DNA from: CAYVBN01 sp964538565
GTDB taxonomy: Bacteria > Pseudomonadota > Alphaproteobacteria > Rhizobiales > Xanthobacteraceae
Assembly: GCA_964538565.1 (NCBI GenBank)
Contig: CAZIGW010000293.1
Location: 1 to 8,718, forward strand
Length of the DNA stretch: 8,718 bases
Reading direction: 5' to 3'
The first letter of the stretch is position 1. Every line of letters begins with the position of its first letter. This document shows positions 1 to 7,156 of the stretch, one piece after another. A program made the position numbers and the translations under genes. Below the pieces are notes generated by a model, which was not told the origin of the DNA, did not search any database, and saw only the letters and a list, made by a program, of their open reading frames with translations.

Positions 1-126
1 GAGCACATGCAGCCCAATCTCTGCCGCTGCGGGACGCACATGCGGATCCTGCGGGCCGTTCGCCGCGCCGCCGAGGCGATGAAGTCGGCCGACGCATCGC
101 ACGTGACGAAGGAGGCCGGCCGATGA
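1..126 (+). CDS. (2Fe-2S)-binding subunit of a molybdenum hydroxylase, C-terminal fragment (isoquinoline 1-oxidoreductase alpha-type)
   Basis: This is the last 41 codons of a gene that begins left of the window; reading frame 1 is open from base 1 to the TGA at 124-126. The peptide contains NLCRCGT, the second cysteine pair (C8 and C10 of the fragment) of the all-helical [2Fe-2S] domain found in small subunits of the xanthine oxidase family. A basic helix follows (MRILRAVRRAAEAM). Such subunits, usually about 150-160 aa, carry two [2Fe-2S] clusters and pass electrons from the molybdenum centre to an outside acceptor. The stop codon overlaps the ATG of the next gene as ATGA, so the two are almost certainly translationally coupled and form one enzyme. 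The plant-type ferredoxin half, with the first cluster, lies outside the window. The family call is secure; the substrate is unknown. Confidence 0.9.
   Translation, partial: EHMQPNLCRCGTHMRILRAVRRAAEAMKSADASHVTKEAGR
109..115 (+). promoter_or_regulatory. Shine-Dalgarno site of the molybdopterin subunit
   Basis: AAGGAGG lies 7 bases before the ATG at 123 and inside the end of the upstream small-subunit gene. It fixes the start at 123 and supports coupled translation of the two subunits. Confidence 0.75.
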
Positions 127-2402
127 AGCCCGTACGCGCCACGGACCTGTCCCGCCGCGCGCTCCTCTCCGGCAGCGGCGCGCTCATCGTCAGCTTTTCT
201 TTCGCCCACACGCTTCTCGCCCAGGAAGGTCCGGGCCAGGAATCGCAGAACAAGGGCGCGCTGCCGGCCACCCAGGCGCCCAAGCTTCCGGGCAGCCTGG
301 AGAAGACCCCGATGCTGGATTCCTGGATCCGCATCGACGCGAACGGCCACATCACGGTGTTCACCGGCAAGGTCGAGCTGGGGCAGGGGCTCAAGACGGC
401 GCTGATGCAGATCGCCGGCGAGGAGCTCAACGTCGATCCGCACATCATCGACCTCGTCACCTCGGATACGAGCCGCACGCCGAACGAGGGCTACACGGCG
501 GGCAGCCACTCCATGCAGGACAGCGGCACGGCGATCCGCAATGCGGCCGCGCAGGTGCGAGAGATCCTCATCGGCATCGCGGCGGGCCGCATGAACGTGC
601 CGGCGGAGCGCCTCAAGGCGCAGGACGGCGCGGTCGTCGCCGACGACGGGCAGAAGCTCTACTACGGCGAACTCGTCTCGGGCGACAGCCTGCACGTTCG
701 CGCCCAGCCGCAGTCCAAGTTCAAAAATCCCAAGAACCGCACCGCGATCGGCCGCTCGATGCAGCGGGTCGACATTCCGGCCAAGGTGGTCGGAGCCGTC
801 TCCTACGTGCAGGACCTGCGGCTGCCCGGAATGGTGCATGCGCGCGTGGTGCGCCCGCCGAGCTACGGGGCGCAGTTGCGCACGCTCGACACCAGCCGGG
901 CCGAGAAGATGCCGGGCGTGCTCAAGGTCGTGCGTGACGGAAACTTCGTCGCGGTCGTCGCCGAGCGCGAGTACCAGGCGATCCAGGCGATGCGCACGCT
1001 CGCCGACGGTGCCGCCTGGGACGAATCGCGCAGCAGGCTGCCGGACCCGGCGGAGATCTACGATTACATCCGCAAGCTCCCTTCGAAGGACACGACCATC
1101 CTGGACACGCGGGATGCCCAGTCCACGCCCGCCGGACAGAAGACCCTGGAGGCGACCTATCACCGCCCCTATCAGATGCACGCCTCGATCGGTCCCTCAT
1201 GCGGCGTGGCTTTGCTACGCGACGGCAGGCTGACCATCTGGACCCACAACCAGGGTGCGTTCCCGCTGCGCGCGGCCGTCGCCGAAATGCTGAAGATGAA
1301 GCCGGACGACATCCGCTGCATCCACATGGAAGGTTCCGGTTGCTACGGGCACAACGCGGCCGACGATGCCGCCGCGGACGCGGCGGTGATCGCCCACGCT
1401 TTTCCCGATCGGCCGGTGCGCGTGCAATGGATGCGCGAGGACGAGCATGCCTGGGAGCCGTACGGTCCGGCGATGATCACGAGCGCCAAGGCGTCGCTCG
1501 ACCGCAACGGCCGTGTGGCGAGCTGGGAATACCACGTGTGGAGCAACACGCATTCCACACGCCCCGGCAAGGCCGGAAACCTGCTCGCGGCGACGCATCT
1601 CGCCGCGCCGTTCACGCCGCCGCCGCCGCGCGCGCTGCCGCAGCCGGAAGGCGGCGGCGATCGCAACGGCATCCCGCTCTACAAGTTCGCCAACGCGCGG
1701 GTCGTCAGCCATTTCATCCCGTCGATGCCGTTGCGGGTCTCCGCCCTGCGCGGCCTCGGCGCCTACATGAACATCTTCTCGATCGAGAGCTTCGTCGACG
1801 AGCTCGCCGCCGCGGCGGGCGCCGATCCGGTCGAATTCCGGCTGCGCCATCTCGAGGATCCGCGCGCGCGCGACGTCGTGCAGATGGCGGCCGAACGCTT
1901 CGGCTGGGGCAAGGGCGGCGACCGCTGGCCGAAGGGCCGCGGGCGCGGCTTCGCCTTCGCGCGCTACAAGAATCTCGCCGCCTACGCGGCGATCGCGCTC
2001 GAAGTGGAAGTCGACCGCGAGAGCGGCCGCGTTCGGATCGCCCGCGTCGTTGCGGCGGTCGACAGCGGCGAGGCGGTCAACCCCGACGGCATCCGCAACC
2101 AGATCGAAGGCGGAATCATCCAGTCATCGAGCTGGACGCTCTACGAATCGGTCGGCTTCGACCGCAGGCACATCACCAGCCGCGACTGGAGCCGCTATCC
2201 GATCCTGCGGTTCTCCGCCGTTCCCGACACCATCGAGGTGCACGTCATCGATCGTCCGGGGCAGCCGTTCCTCGGCACCGGTGAGGCCGCGCAGGGTCCG
2301 GCGGGCGCGGCGATCGCCAACGCGGTCGCCAACGCGACGGGTGTGCGAATCCGCGACTTGCCGCTGACGCAGGATCGGGTGAAGGCCGCCATCGGGATCT
2401 GA
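123..2402 (+). CDS. Molybdopterin-binding (large) subunit of a xanthine dehydrogenase-family hydroxylase, Tat-exported (isoquinoline 1-oxidoreductase beta-like)
   Basis: The 759-aa protein is the catalytic subunit of a molybdenum hydroxylase, which inserts water-derived oxygen into an N-heterocycle or aldehyde. Residues 1-34 look like a Tat signal: SRRALL at 10-15, a hydrophobic stretch at about 17-32, and a likely cut near LLAQ. This fits export of a pre-folded cofactor protein with its partner. VELGQG (84-89), GSGCYGHN (404-411) and LRGLGAYMN (542-550) resemble cofactor-contacting segments of the family. GTGEAAQGPAGAAIANA (718-734) supplies the expected catalytic glutamate, E721. A proline-rich loop (495-510) precedes GGGDRNGIPLY (511-520); I recall this from one exported subfamily. 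The length fits IorB-type subunits of about 750-780 aa. No FAD subunit is seen beside it, so electrons probably pass from the Fe-S subunit to a cytochrome. Substrates such as isoquinoline, nicotinate or an aldehyde cannot be told apart here. Confidence 0.9.
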   Translation: MKPVRATDLSRRALLSGSGALIVSFSFAHTLLAQEGPGQESQNKGALPATQAPKLPGSLEKTPMLDSWIRIDANGHITVFTGKVELGQGLKTALMQIAGEELNVDPHIIDLVTSDTSRTPNEGYTAGSHSMQDSGTAIRNAAAQVREILIGIAAGRMNVPAERLKAQDGAVVADDGQKLYYGELVSGDSLHVRAQPQSKFKNPKNRTAIGRSMQRVDIPAKVVGAVSYVQDLRLPGMVHARVVRPPSYGAQLRTLDTSRAEKMPGVLKVVRDGNFVAVVAEREYQAIQAMRTLADGAAWDESRSRLPDPAEIYDYIRKLPSKDTTILDTRDAQSTPAGQKTLEATYHRPYQMHASIGPSCGVALLRDGRLTIWTHNQGAFPLRAAVAEMLKMKPDDIRCIHMEGSGCYGHNAADDAAADAAVIAHAFPDRPVRVQWMREDEHAWEPYGPAMITSAKASLDRNGRVASWEYHVWSNTHSTRPGKAGNLLAATHLAAPFTPPPPRALPQPEGGGDRNGIPLYKFANARVVSHFIPSMPLRVSALRGLGAYMNIFSIESFVDELAAAAGADPVEFRLRHLEDPRARDVVQMAAERFGWGKGGDRWPKGRGRGFAFARYKNLAAYAAIALEVEVDRESGRVRIARVVAAVDSGEAVNPDGIRNQIEGGIIQSSSWTLYESVGFDRRHITSRDWSRYPILRFSAVPDTIEVHVIDRPGQPFLGTGEAAQGPAGAAIANAVANATGVRIRDLPLTQDRVKAAIGI

Positions 2403-2417
2403 GCCGGAAACCCGGCT
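2402..2417. terminator. Small hairpin between convergent genes, possible bidirectional terminator
   Basis: AGCCGG, loop AAAC, then CCGGCT form a perfect 6-bp stem starting at the last base of the hydroxylase stop codon. It lies in the 35-bp gap between two convergent genes, where a shared terminator is expected. There is no T-run on either side, so intrinsic termination would be weak. It may be no more than an RNA 3'-end stabilising stem. Confidence 0.35.
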
Positions 2418-2437
2418 GAGGCGAACCGGCGTGCCCG

Positions 2438-2932
2438 CTACTGCTCGAGCACGAGGCGGTCCTTTTCCTGCTGCCAGCGCAGGCGGGAGAGGAACGACAT
2501 GCCGAGCAGGCTCTCCGCGAGCGCGCCTTGGGGCAGCACCGTGGCGGCGACGTTGCGCACCACGATGTTGCCGACTTCGACGCGATTGAGCTCGACGGGC
2601 GCGAAGCGCACCGTGCCGTTCGCGGTGTGCGCGCGGCCGATGTAGTCGCGCGCCGGCGGGAAGATGCCGAGCTTGGCCGCGTCCTCGCTGCGCAGCACCA
2701 CCGCGGTCGCCCCGGTGTCGACCAGGAACGGAATGCGGCGGCCGTCGACCACGGCCTCGACCTGGTAGTGGCCGTTCTCGCCGCGGCGGATCGTGACCGT
2801 CCGGAGATCGGCGGCGCCTGAAGCGGCCTCCGGAGCGGACGCCGGCAGCGCCGCGTCGTTTCGGCTCATGAACTGCGGCACGACGCCGGCGGCAAGGAAG
2901 GCGGCGGTGGCAAACAGGACGACGTGGCGCAT
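2438..2932 (-). CDS. Membrane-anchored retropepsin-like aspartic protease (TIGR02281-type, clan AA)
   Basis: This 164-aa protein (167 aa from an alternative GTG start at 2941) has a short hydrophobic N-terminal anchor (HVVLFATAAFLAAGVV). An Ala/Pro-rich linker and one retropepsin-like domain follow. The catalytic motif FLVDTGATAVVL is clear (Asp72 from the ATG), and LLGMSFLSRL near the C-terminus matches the second conserved segment of this fold. A single DTG means it must work as a homodimer, with the domain in the periplasm. Related alphaproteobacterial enzymes include Caulobacter PerP, which cleaves a polar membrane protein, but the target here is unknown. I chose ATG 2932 because GGTGAG sits 4 bases upstream, while the GTG has no such site. 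The gene converges on the hydroxylase and lies 164 bp downstream of hrpB, past a hairpin, so it is probably transcribed separately. Confidence 0.85.
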   Translation of the reverse strand: MRHVVLFATAAFLAAGVVPQFMSRNDAALPASAPEAASGAADLRTVTIRRGENGHYQVEAVVDGRRIPFLVDTGATAVVLRSEDAAKLGIFPPARDYIGRAHTANGTVRFAPVELNRVEVGNIVVRNVAATVLPQGALAESLLGMSFLSRLRWQQEKDRLVLEQ

Positions 2933-3096
2933 GCGTCTCACCGGGCGATGATCTGCGGTCCGGGTCCGAGAGTGCGCGTGCGAGGCTAACGTTTGGTGGA
3001 ACGGGTATGCGGCCGCGCCGCACGGCTAAGGCTTCGTTACGCTATTGATTAAAATTGTCGCGAATGCGTGCCAATGGGGGCGGGCGTCCGGCCCGC
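2933..3096. other. Intergenic region between hrpB and the aspartic protease
   Basis: This 164-bp gap holds the GC-rich hairpin at the hrpB end and an AT-rich patch at about 3036-3058 (containing TTGATTAAAATTG), which stands out in GC-rich surroundings. The patch is the likeliest place for the protease promoter on the minus strand, but I could not fit a convincing -35/-10 pair. No coding frame with a plausible start and composition was found. Confidence 0.4.
2937..2942 (-). promoter_or_regulatory. Shine-Dalgarno-like site deciding the protease start
   Basis: On the minus strand GGTGAG precedes the ATG at 2932 by 4 bases. It overlaps the alternative GTG codon at 2941, so the GTG cannot use it. 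This favours the shorter 164-aa product. Confidence 0.4.
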
Positions 3097-3097
3097 C
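3079..3097 (-). terminator. GC-rich hairpin at the hrpB stop codon, probable terminator
   Basis: GGCGGGC and GCCCGCC form a perfect 7-bp stem around a 5-base loop. It begins at the last base of the hrpB TAG stop codon on the minus strand. The T-rich stretch (ATTTTAAT) comes only about 20 bases later, so this is not a textbook intrinsic terminator. Its position at the gene end supports a role in ending the ugd-hrpB transcript. Confidence 0.45.
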
Positions 3098-5586
3098 TAC
3101 GTTCCGCGTGGCTTCGCCCGGCGGGTGGCGGGCGCCGAGAGCGGGTCGTCCGGCCAGGGATGGCGCGGATAGCGGCCCTTCATCTCGCTCCTCACCGCCG
3201 CGTAGCTGCCTCGCCAGAAGCCCGGCAGATCGCGCGTGATCTGCACCGGGCGCTGCGCCGGTGAGAGCAGTTCGAGAACGAGCGGCACCCGTCCGCCCGC
3301 GATGGCAGGATGGCGGTCGAGCCCGAACAGCTCCTGCAGCCGGATCGAAAGCTTCGGTCCCTCCTCGGCGGCGTAGTCGATCGGCACGTGCGAGCCGGAG
3401 GGCGCCGCGAAATGGGTCGGGGCTTCCTTGTCGAGCCGCCGCCGCAGCGCATGCGGCAAGAACGCCGTCAGGGCGGCTTCGAGTTCGGCCGGCGTGAGCA
3501 TGGCGAGCGAGGTCTTGTCGTACAGGGCCGGCGCCAGCCATTCGTCGGCACGCGCGGCGAGCGCCGCATCGGAGAGATCCGGCCATTCCTCACCTTCCGC
3601 CCGGCGCAGGAAGTTGACGCGATCGCGCCATTGCCGCAGTGCCTTGGTCCACGGCAGCCGGTCGAGGCCGAGGCGGGCGATGCCGGCGGCGAGCCGCCGT
3701 GCCGTCTCCTCGCCGGGGCTGATCGGCAGCGTCTGCTCCGCGAGCGTGAGCGCCCCGAGCCGCCGCACGCGCCGCGCCCGCAGGCTCGCGCTCGGCGCGT
3801 CGAACAGGATCTCGTCCGCCGCTTCGACCCGGTCGGCAAAGCGGGTTTCGATCTCCTCGAGCGTGATCGGCGCGGCGAGCCCGATGCGCCCCTGCGCGGC
3901 GCTGCCGGTGACCTCCGCCACCACGATGAACGGTTCGCGCGCCAGCGCCGAGGCCTGATCGACCGCCGCTCCGCGGCCGTTGGCGAGCAGAAAGGCGCCG
4001 GCGCTGCCGCGGGTGCGCGCGATACGGTCCGGATAGGCGAGCGCCAGGATGACGCCGACAGAAAACGTCGGCTCCGTGGTTGGACGGTCGCGCCAGCGCC
4101 CGCGTTCTGGGCCGGCGAGTTCCGCCCAGCGCTGCGCCATCCGCCGCGCCTCCTCGGCGCGCCGTCCGCGGTCGCGCCGCAACCCCTCGAGCCGATGTTG
4201 CAGGTCGACGTCGCTGCCGCCGAGGCCCCGCTCGGTCAGCAGCACGGCGATCTCGGCGGCCAGCGCTCCGGCGCCCTGCCGGCTCGCTTCGACCACCATG
4301 CGGGCAAGCCGCGGCGGCAGCGGCAGACTGCGCAGGCGGCGCCCCTCGTCGGTCAGCCGGCCGTCGGCGTCGAGCGCCCCGAGCGCGCGCGCGAGCGCAC
4401 GCGCTTCCGTCAAGGCCGCCTTCGGCGGCGCATCGAGGAAGGTCAGGGCGGCCGGGTCGCCGACGCCCCATTGCGCAAGGTCGAGCACGAAGCCGGTGAG
4501 ATCGGCGGCGAGGATCTCCGGTGGCGCGTAGGGTTCGAGCGACGCCGTCTGCGGCTCATCCCACAGGCGGTAGCAGACGCCGGGTGCGGTGCGCCCGGCG
4601 CGTCCGCGCCGCTGGTCGGCGGAGGCGCGCGAGACACGCACGGTCTCGAGCCGGGTGAGCCCGACGTCGGGCTCGTAGCGCGGCACGCGCGCGAGACCGG
4701 AATCGACGACCACGCGCACGCCGTCGATGGTGAGCGAGGTTTCGGCGATCGAGGTGGCGAGCACGACCTTGCGGCGTCCGGCCGGCGCCGGCGCGATGGC
4801 GCGATCCTGCTCCCCCGGTTCCAGTGTGCCGTGGAGCGGGACGATATCGACGGCCGGATCGCCGATCCGTTCGGCAAGCAGCCCGGCGGTGCGGCGGATT
4901 TCCGCCGTGCCCGGCAGGAAGACGAGCTGCGAGCCGGGCTCTGCCCGCAGCGCGGCCGCCACCGCGTCCGCGACCTGCGTTTCGATCGGCCGGCGCGCGT
5001 CACGCCCGAGATAGCGCGTCTCGACCGGAAAGCTGCGCCCCTCGCTGACGATGACCGGCGCGCCGCCGAGGAGGCCGGCGATGCGCGCGCCGTCGATCGT
5101 CGCCGACATCACCAGCAGGCGCAGATCCTCGCGCAGGCCCTGCTGGGCATCACGCGCGAGCGCGAGCCCGAGGTCGGCGTCGAGCGAGCGCTCGTGGAAT
5201 TCATCGAACAGCACGGCGGCAACGCCGGTAAGCGCCGGATCCTCGAGCACCAGACGAGTGAAGATCCCCTCGGTGATGACTTCGATCCGGGTTCGGCTGG
5301 ACACTTTCGAACCGAACCGCATGCGGTAGCCGACCGTCTCGCCCGCCGCCTCGCCGAGGGTGCGCGCCATGCGCTCGGCCGCCGCGCGCGCGGCGAGCCG
5401 GCGCGGCTCGAGCACGAGGATCCTGCCGCCGCTCGCCCACGACACGTCGAGAAGGACGAGCGGCACGCGCGTTGTCTTGCCGGCGCCCGGCGGGGCGACC
5501 AGGATGGCGACATTGCCGCTGGCGAGCGCGCGCGTGAGCCCGGGCAGAGCCGCGTCGATCGGGAGCGGGGCGTCGAAGGAGCGCAT
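3097..5586 (-). CDS. hrpB: ATP-dependent helicase HrpB (DEAH/RHA-like)
   Basis: The 829-aa protein is a full-length HrpB, a DExH-box RNA-helicase-like ATPase of unclear cellular role. Domain 1 shows the Walker A loop PPGAGKTT (32-39), the Walker B/DExH box DEFHERS (128-134) and motif III SAT (161-163). Domain 2 shows TSIAETSLTIDGV (278-290), VVDSGLAR (293-300) and the arginine-finger motif QRRGRAGR (325-332). A helicase-associated region follows. The HrpB-specific C-terminal domain includes SHVPIDYA (732-739), LSIRLQELFG (746-755), DLPGFWRGSY (786-795) and the closing RYPRHPWPDDP (805-815). These C-terminal motifs separate HrpB from HrpA. Family length is about 800-840 aa, so it is complete. 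The ATG at 5586 lacks a strong Shine-Dalgarno site. It starts 30 bp after the ugd stop on the same strand, so it is probably read through from ugd. Confidence 0.96.
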   Translation of the reverse strand: MRSFDAPLPIDAALPGLTRALASGNVAILVAPPGAGKTTRVPLVLLDVSWASGGRILVLEPRRLAARAAAERMARTLGEAAGETVGYRMRFGSKVSSRTRIEVITEGIFTRLVLEDPALTGVAAVLFDEFHERSLDADLGLALARDAQQGLREDLRLLVMSATIDGARIAGLLGGAPVIVSEGRSFPVETRYLGRDARRPIETQVADAVAAALRAEPGSQLVFLPGTAEIRRTAGLLAERIGDPAVDIVPLHGTLEPGEQDRAIAPAPAGRRKVVLATSIAETSLTIDGVRVVVDSGLARVPRYEPDVGLTRLETVRVSRASADQRRGRAGRTAPGVCYRLWDEPQTASLEPYAPPEILAADLTGFVLDLAQWGVGDPAALTFLDAPPKAALTEARALARALGALDADGRLTDEGRRLRSLPLPPRLARMVVEASRQGAGALAAEIAVLLTERGLGGSDVDLQHRLEGLRRDRGRRAEEARRMAQRWAELAGPERGRWRDRPTTEPTFSVGVILALAYPDRIARTRGSAGAFLLANGRGAAVDQASALAREPFIVVAEVTGSAAQGRIGLAAPITLEEIETRFADRVEAADEILFDAPSASLRARRVRRLGALTLAEQTLPISPGEETARRLAAGIARLGLDRLPWTKALRQWRDRVNFLRRAEGEEWPDLSDAALAARADEWLAPALYDKTSLAMLTPAELEAALTAFLPHALRRRLDKEAPTHFAAPSGSHVPIDYAAEEGPKLSIRLQELFGLDRHPAIAGGRVPLVLELLSPAQRPVQITRDLPGFWRGSYAAVRSEMKGRYPRHPWPDDPLSAPATRRAKPRGT

Positions 5587-5616
5587 GGCGCAGGAATAGC
5601 GATCGCGGCCGCGCCG

Positions 5617-6933
5617 TCACGCCTTTTTGCCGGGCCGGCCGACGCTCTCGTAGAGAAATCCGTGCCGCACCATCTCTTCGGGCCGGTAGATGTTGCGCAG
5701 GTCGATGACCACCGGGCAGGCCATGATCTCCTTCAGCCGCTCGAAATCGAGTGCGCGGAACTGTTCCCACTCGGTGACGATCACCAGCGCGTCGGTCCCC
5801 TCGGCGCACTCGTAGGGCCCCTCGCAGTAGGTGACGTCGGTGAGGACGCCTTTTGCCTGCTCCATGCCGGCCGGATCGTAGACGCGCACGCGCGCGCCCA
5901 TGTCCTGTAGGGCTGTGATGATCGGGATCGACGGCGCCTCGCGCATGTCGTCGGTGTTCGGCTTGAACGTCAGTCCGAGCACCGCGATCGACTTGCCGCG
6001 CAGTTGCCCGCCGAACGCCGAGGCGACCTTGCGCGCCATCGCGCGCTTGCGCGTGTCGTTGACCGCGAGCACCGACTCGAGAATGCGCAGCGGCACGTCG
6101 TGGTCCTGCGCGGTCTTGATGAGCGCGCGCACGTCCTTCGGAAAGCACGATCCGCCGAAGCCGGGGCCGGCGTGCAGGAATTTCGAGCCGATGCGATTGT
6201 CGAGCCCGACCCCGCGCGCCACCTCCTGCACGTCGGCGCCCACCTCCTCGGCAAGATCGGCGATCTCGTTGATGAAGGTGATCTTGGTCGCCAGAAAGGC
6301 ATTGGCCGCGTACTTGATCAGCTCGGCCGTGCGCCGCCCGGTGTAGAGCATGGGGGCCTGGTTGAGATAGAGCGGACGGTAGATCTCCGCCATCACCTTG
6401 CGGGCGCGCTCGTCGTCGGTGCCGACCACGATGCGGTCGGGATGCTTGAAATCGCGGATCGCCGCGCCTTCGCGCAGGAACTCCGGATTGGAAACGACGG
6501 CGACGTCGGCGTCCGGCCGCGTCTCGCGGATGATGCGCTCCACCTCGTCGCCGGTGCCGACCGGCACCGTCGACTTGGTGACCACGACGGTAAAGCCGCT
6601 GAGCGCCAGCGCGATCTCCTTGGCGGCGGCATGGACGTAGCTCAGGTCGGCGTGGCCGTCACCGCGCCGCGATGGGGTGCCGACCGCGATGAACACCGCA
6701 TCGGCCTCGGCGACGGGCCTCGCCAGATCGGTGGTGAAGTCGAGGCGACCGCCGCGCATGTTGGAGGCCACCAGGCGGTCGAGGTCGGGCTCGTAGATCG
6801 GCAGTTCGCCGCGCGTCAGCGCCGCGATCTTGCCGCTGTCCTTGTCTACACAGGTGACCTGATGACCGAAGTCCGCAAAGCACGCTCCCGAAACCAGACC
6901 GACGTATCCGGTGCCGATCATCGCGACGCGCAT
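5617..6933 (-). CDS. ugd: UDP-glucose 6-dehydrogenase
   Basis: The 438-aa enzyme oxidises UDP-glucose to UDP-glucuronate with two NAD+ in the cytoplasm, feeding exopolysaccharide, capsule or lipid glycosylation. The N-terminal Rossmann domain begins MRVAMIGTGYVGLVSG, with the dinucleotide loop at 7-13 and the acidic ribose binder D30. Other family marks are STVPVGTGDE (121-130), EFLREG (151-156), and the central helix with IKYAANAFLATKITFINE (206-223), whose K207 is a conserved catalytic-region lysine. The active-site loop GPGFGGSCFPKD (256-267) carries catalytic Cys263 and Asp267. The C-terminal UDP-binding domain starts at about 315 (SIAVLGLTFKPNTDDMRE). All key residues are present and the length is typical. 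The alternatives GDP-mannose or UDP-ManNAc dehydrogenase fit the motifs less well. No polysaccharide genes are adjacent. A clear Shine-Dalgarno site lies upstream; hrpB follows after 30 bp. Confidence 0.96.
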   Translation of the reverse strand: MRVAMIGTGYVGLVSGACFADFGHQVTCVDKDSGKIAALTRGELPIYEPDLDRLVASNMRGGRLDFTTDLARPVAEADAVFIAVGTPSRRGDGHADLSYVHAAAKEIALALSGFTVVVTKSTVPVGTGDEVERIIRETRPDADVAVVSNPEFLREGAAIRDFKHPDRIVVGTDDERARKVMAEIYRPLYLNQAPMLYTGRRTAELIKYAANAFLATKITFINEIADLAEEVGADVQEVARGVGLDNRIGSKFLHAGPGFGGSCFPKDVRALIKTAQDHDVPLRILESVLAVNDTRKRAMARKVASAFGGQLRGKSIAVLGLTFKPNTDDMREAPSIPIITALQDMGARVRVYDPAGMEQAKGVLTDVTYCEGPYECAEGTDALVIVTEWEQFRALDFERLKEIMACPVVIDLRNIYRPEEMVRHGFLYESVGRPGKKA

Positions 6934-6938
6934 CTGAA

Positions 6939-6944
6939 CTCCTC
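6939..6944 (-). promoter_or_regulatory. Shine-Dalgarno site of ugd
   Basis: GAGGAG on the minus strand lies 5 bases before the ATG at 6933. It supports that start and a well-translated ugd. Confidence 0.75.
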
Positions 6945-7022
6945 GACCAACTGATATTCCCTCAGCCGCAACGGGGTCTTACCAGAGGCTTCCCGACAAG
7001 GCGAGGGACGCGGGAGCGCGTG

Positions 7023-7043
7023 CGGGACCGGGGCCCCGGCCCG
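7023..7043. repeat. Inverted repeat around the palindrome CCGGGGCCCCGG
   Basis: CCGGGGCCCCGG (7028-7039) is its own reverse complement. If the A at 7027 is bulged, the outer CGGG (7023-7026) also pairs with CCCG (7040-7043), giving a longer near-perfect inverted repeat. It could be an operator, or simply a product of high GC content. Confidence 0.4.
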
Positions 7044-7082
7044 ACCCGAGGCTCGCCTGTAAACACCTGCGCGGCGCGGAAA

Positions 7083-7094
7083 AACCGGCCGGTT
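7083..7094. repeat. Perfect 12-bp palindrome AACCGGCCGGTT
   Basis: The site reads the same on both strands and lies 62 bp before the polA ATG. Its outer AA/TT makes it less likely to be a pure GC-composition artefact than the neighbouring palindrome. It is a possible dimeric-regulator site; none is identified. Confidence 0.4.
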
Positions 7095-7156
7095 CGCTGG
7101 CGCCCGGCGGCCGGCGTTGCTAAGGGAGGACTGGCAGCCCAGATTCCAGCAATACC

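Larger units (their letters stand above)
6934..7156. promoter_or_regulatory. Divergent intergenic region between ugd and polA
   Basis: This 223-bp gap must hold the promoter of ugd (leftward) and that of polA (rightward). I see two perfect 12-bp palindromes, at 7028-7039 and 7083-7094, and a purine-rich AAGGGAGGA at 7122-7130. I could not find a convincing sigma-70 -35/-10 pair on either strand, so promoter positions are left open. No RNA gene or plausible small protein gene was recognised. Confidence 0.5.

Noticed and set aside
2124..3023. A 299-codon minus-strand frame covering the protease and the end of the hydroxylase gene
   Set aside because: It is out of frame with the protease, which has a clear DTG motif, and it overlaps the conserved C-terminus of the hydroxylase. 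Its product is low-complexity and Arg/Pro-rich.
3310..5910. An open frame of 866 codons on the plus strand, antisense to nearly all of hrpB and running into ugd
   Set aside because: It lies opposite a helicase with every family motif and an intact dehydrogenase. Its product is an Arg/Ala/Gly-rich string with no recognisable domain, as expected for the opposite strand of GC-rich genes.
7023..7043. The CCGGGGCCCCGG inverted repeat as a transcription terminator
   Set aside because: No gene ends nearby on either strand (ugd starts leftward at 6933, polA starts rightward at 7157), and no T-tract follows.
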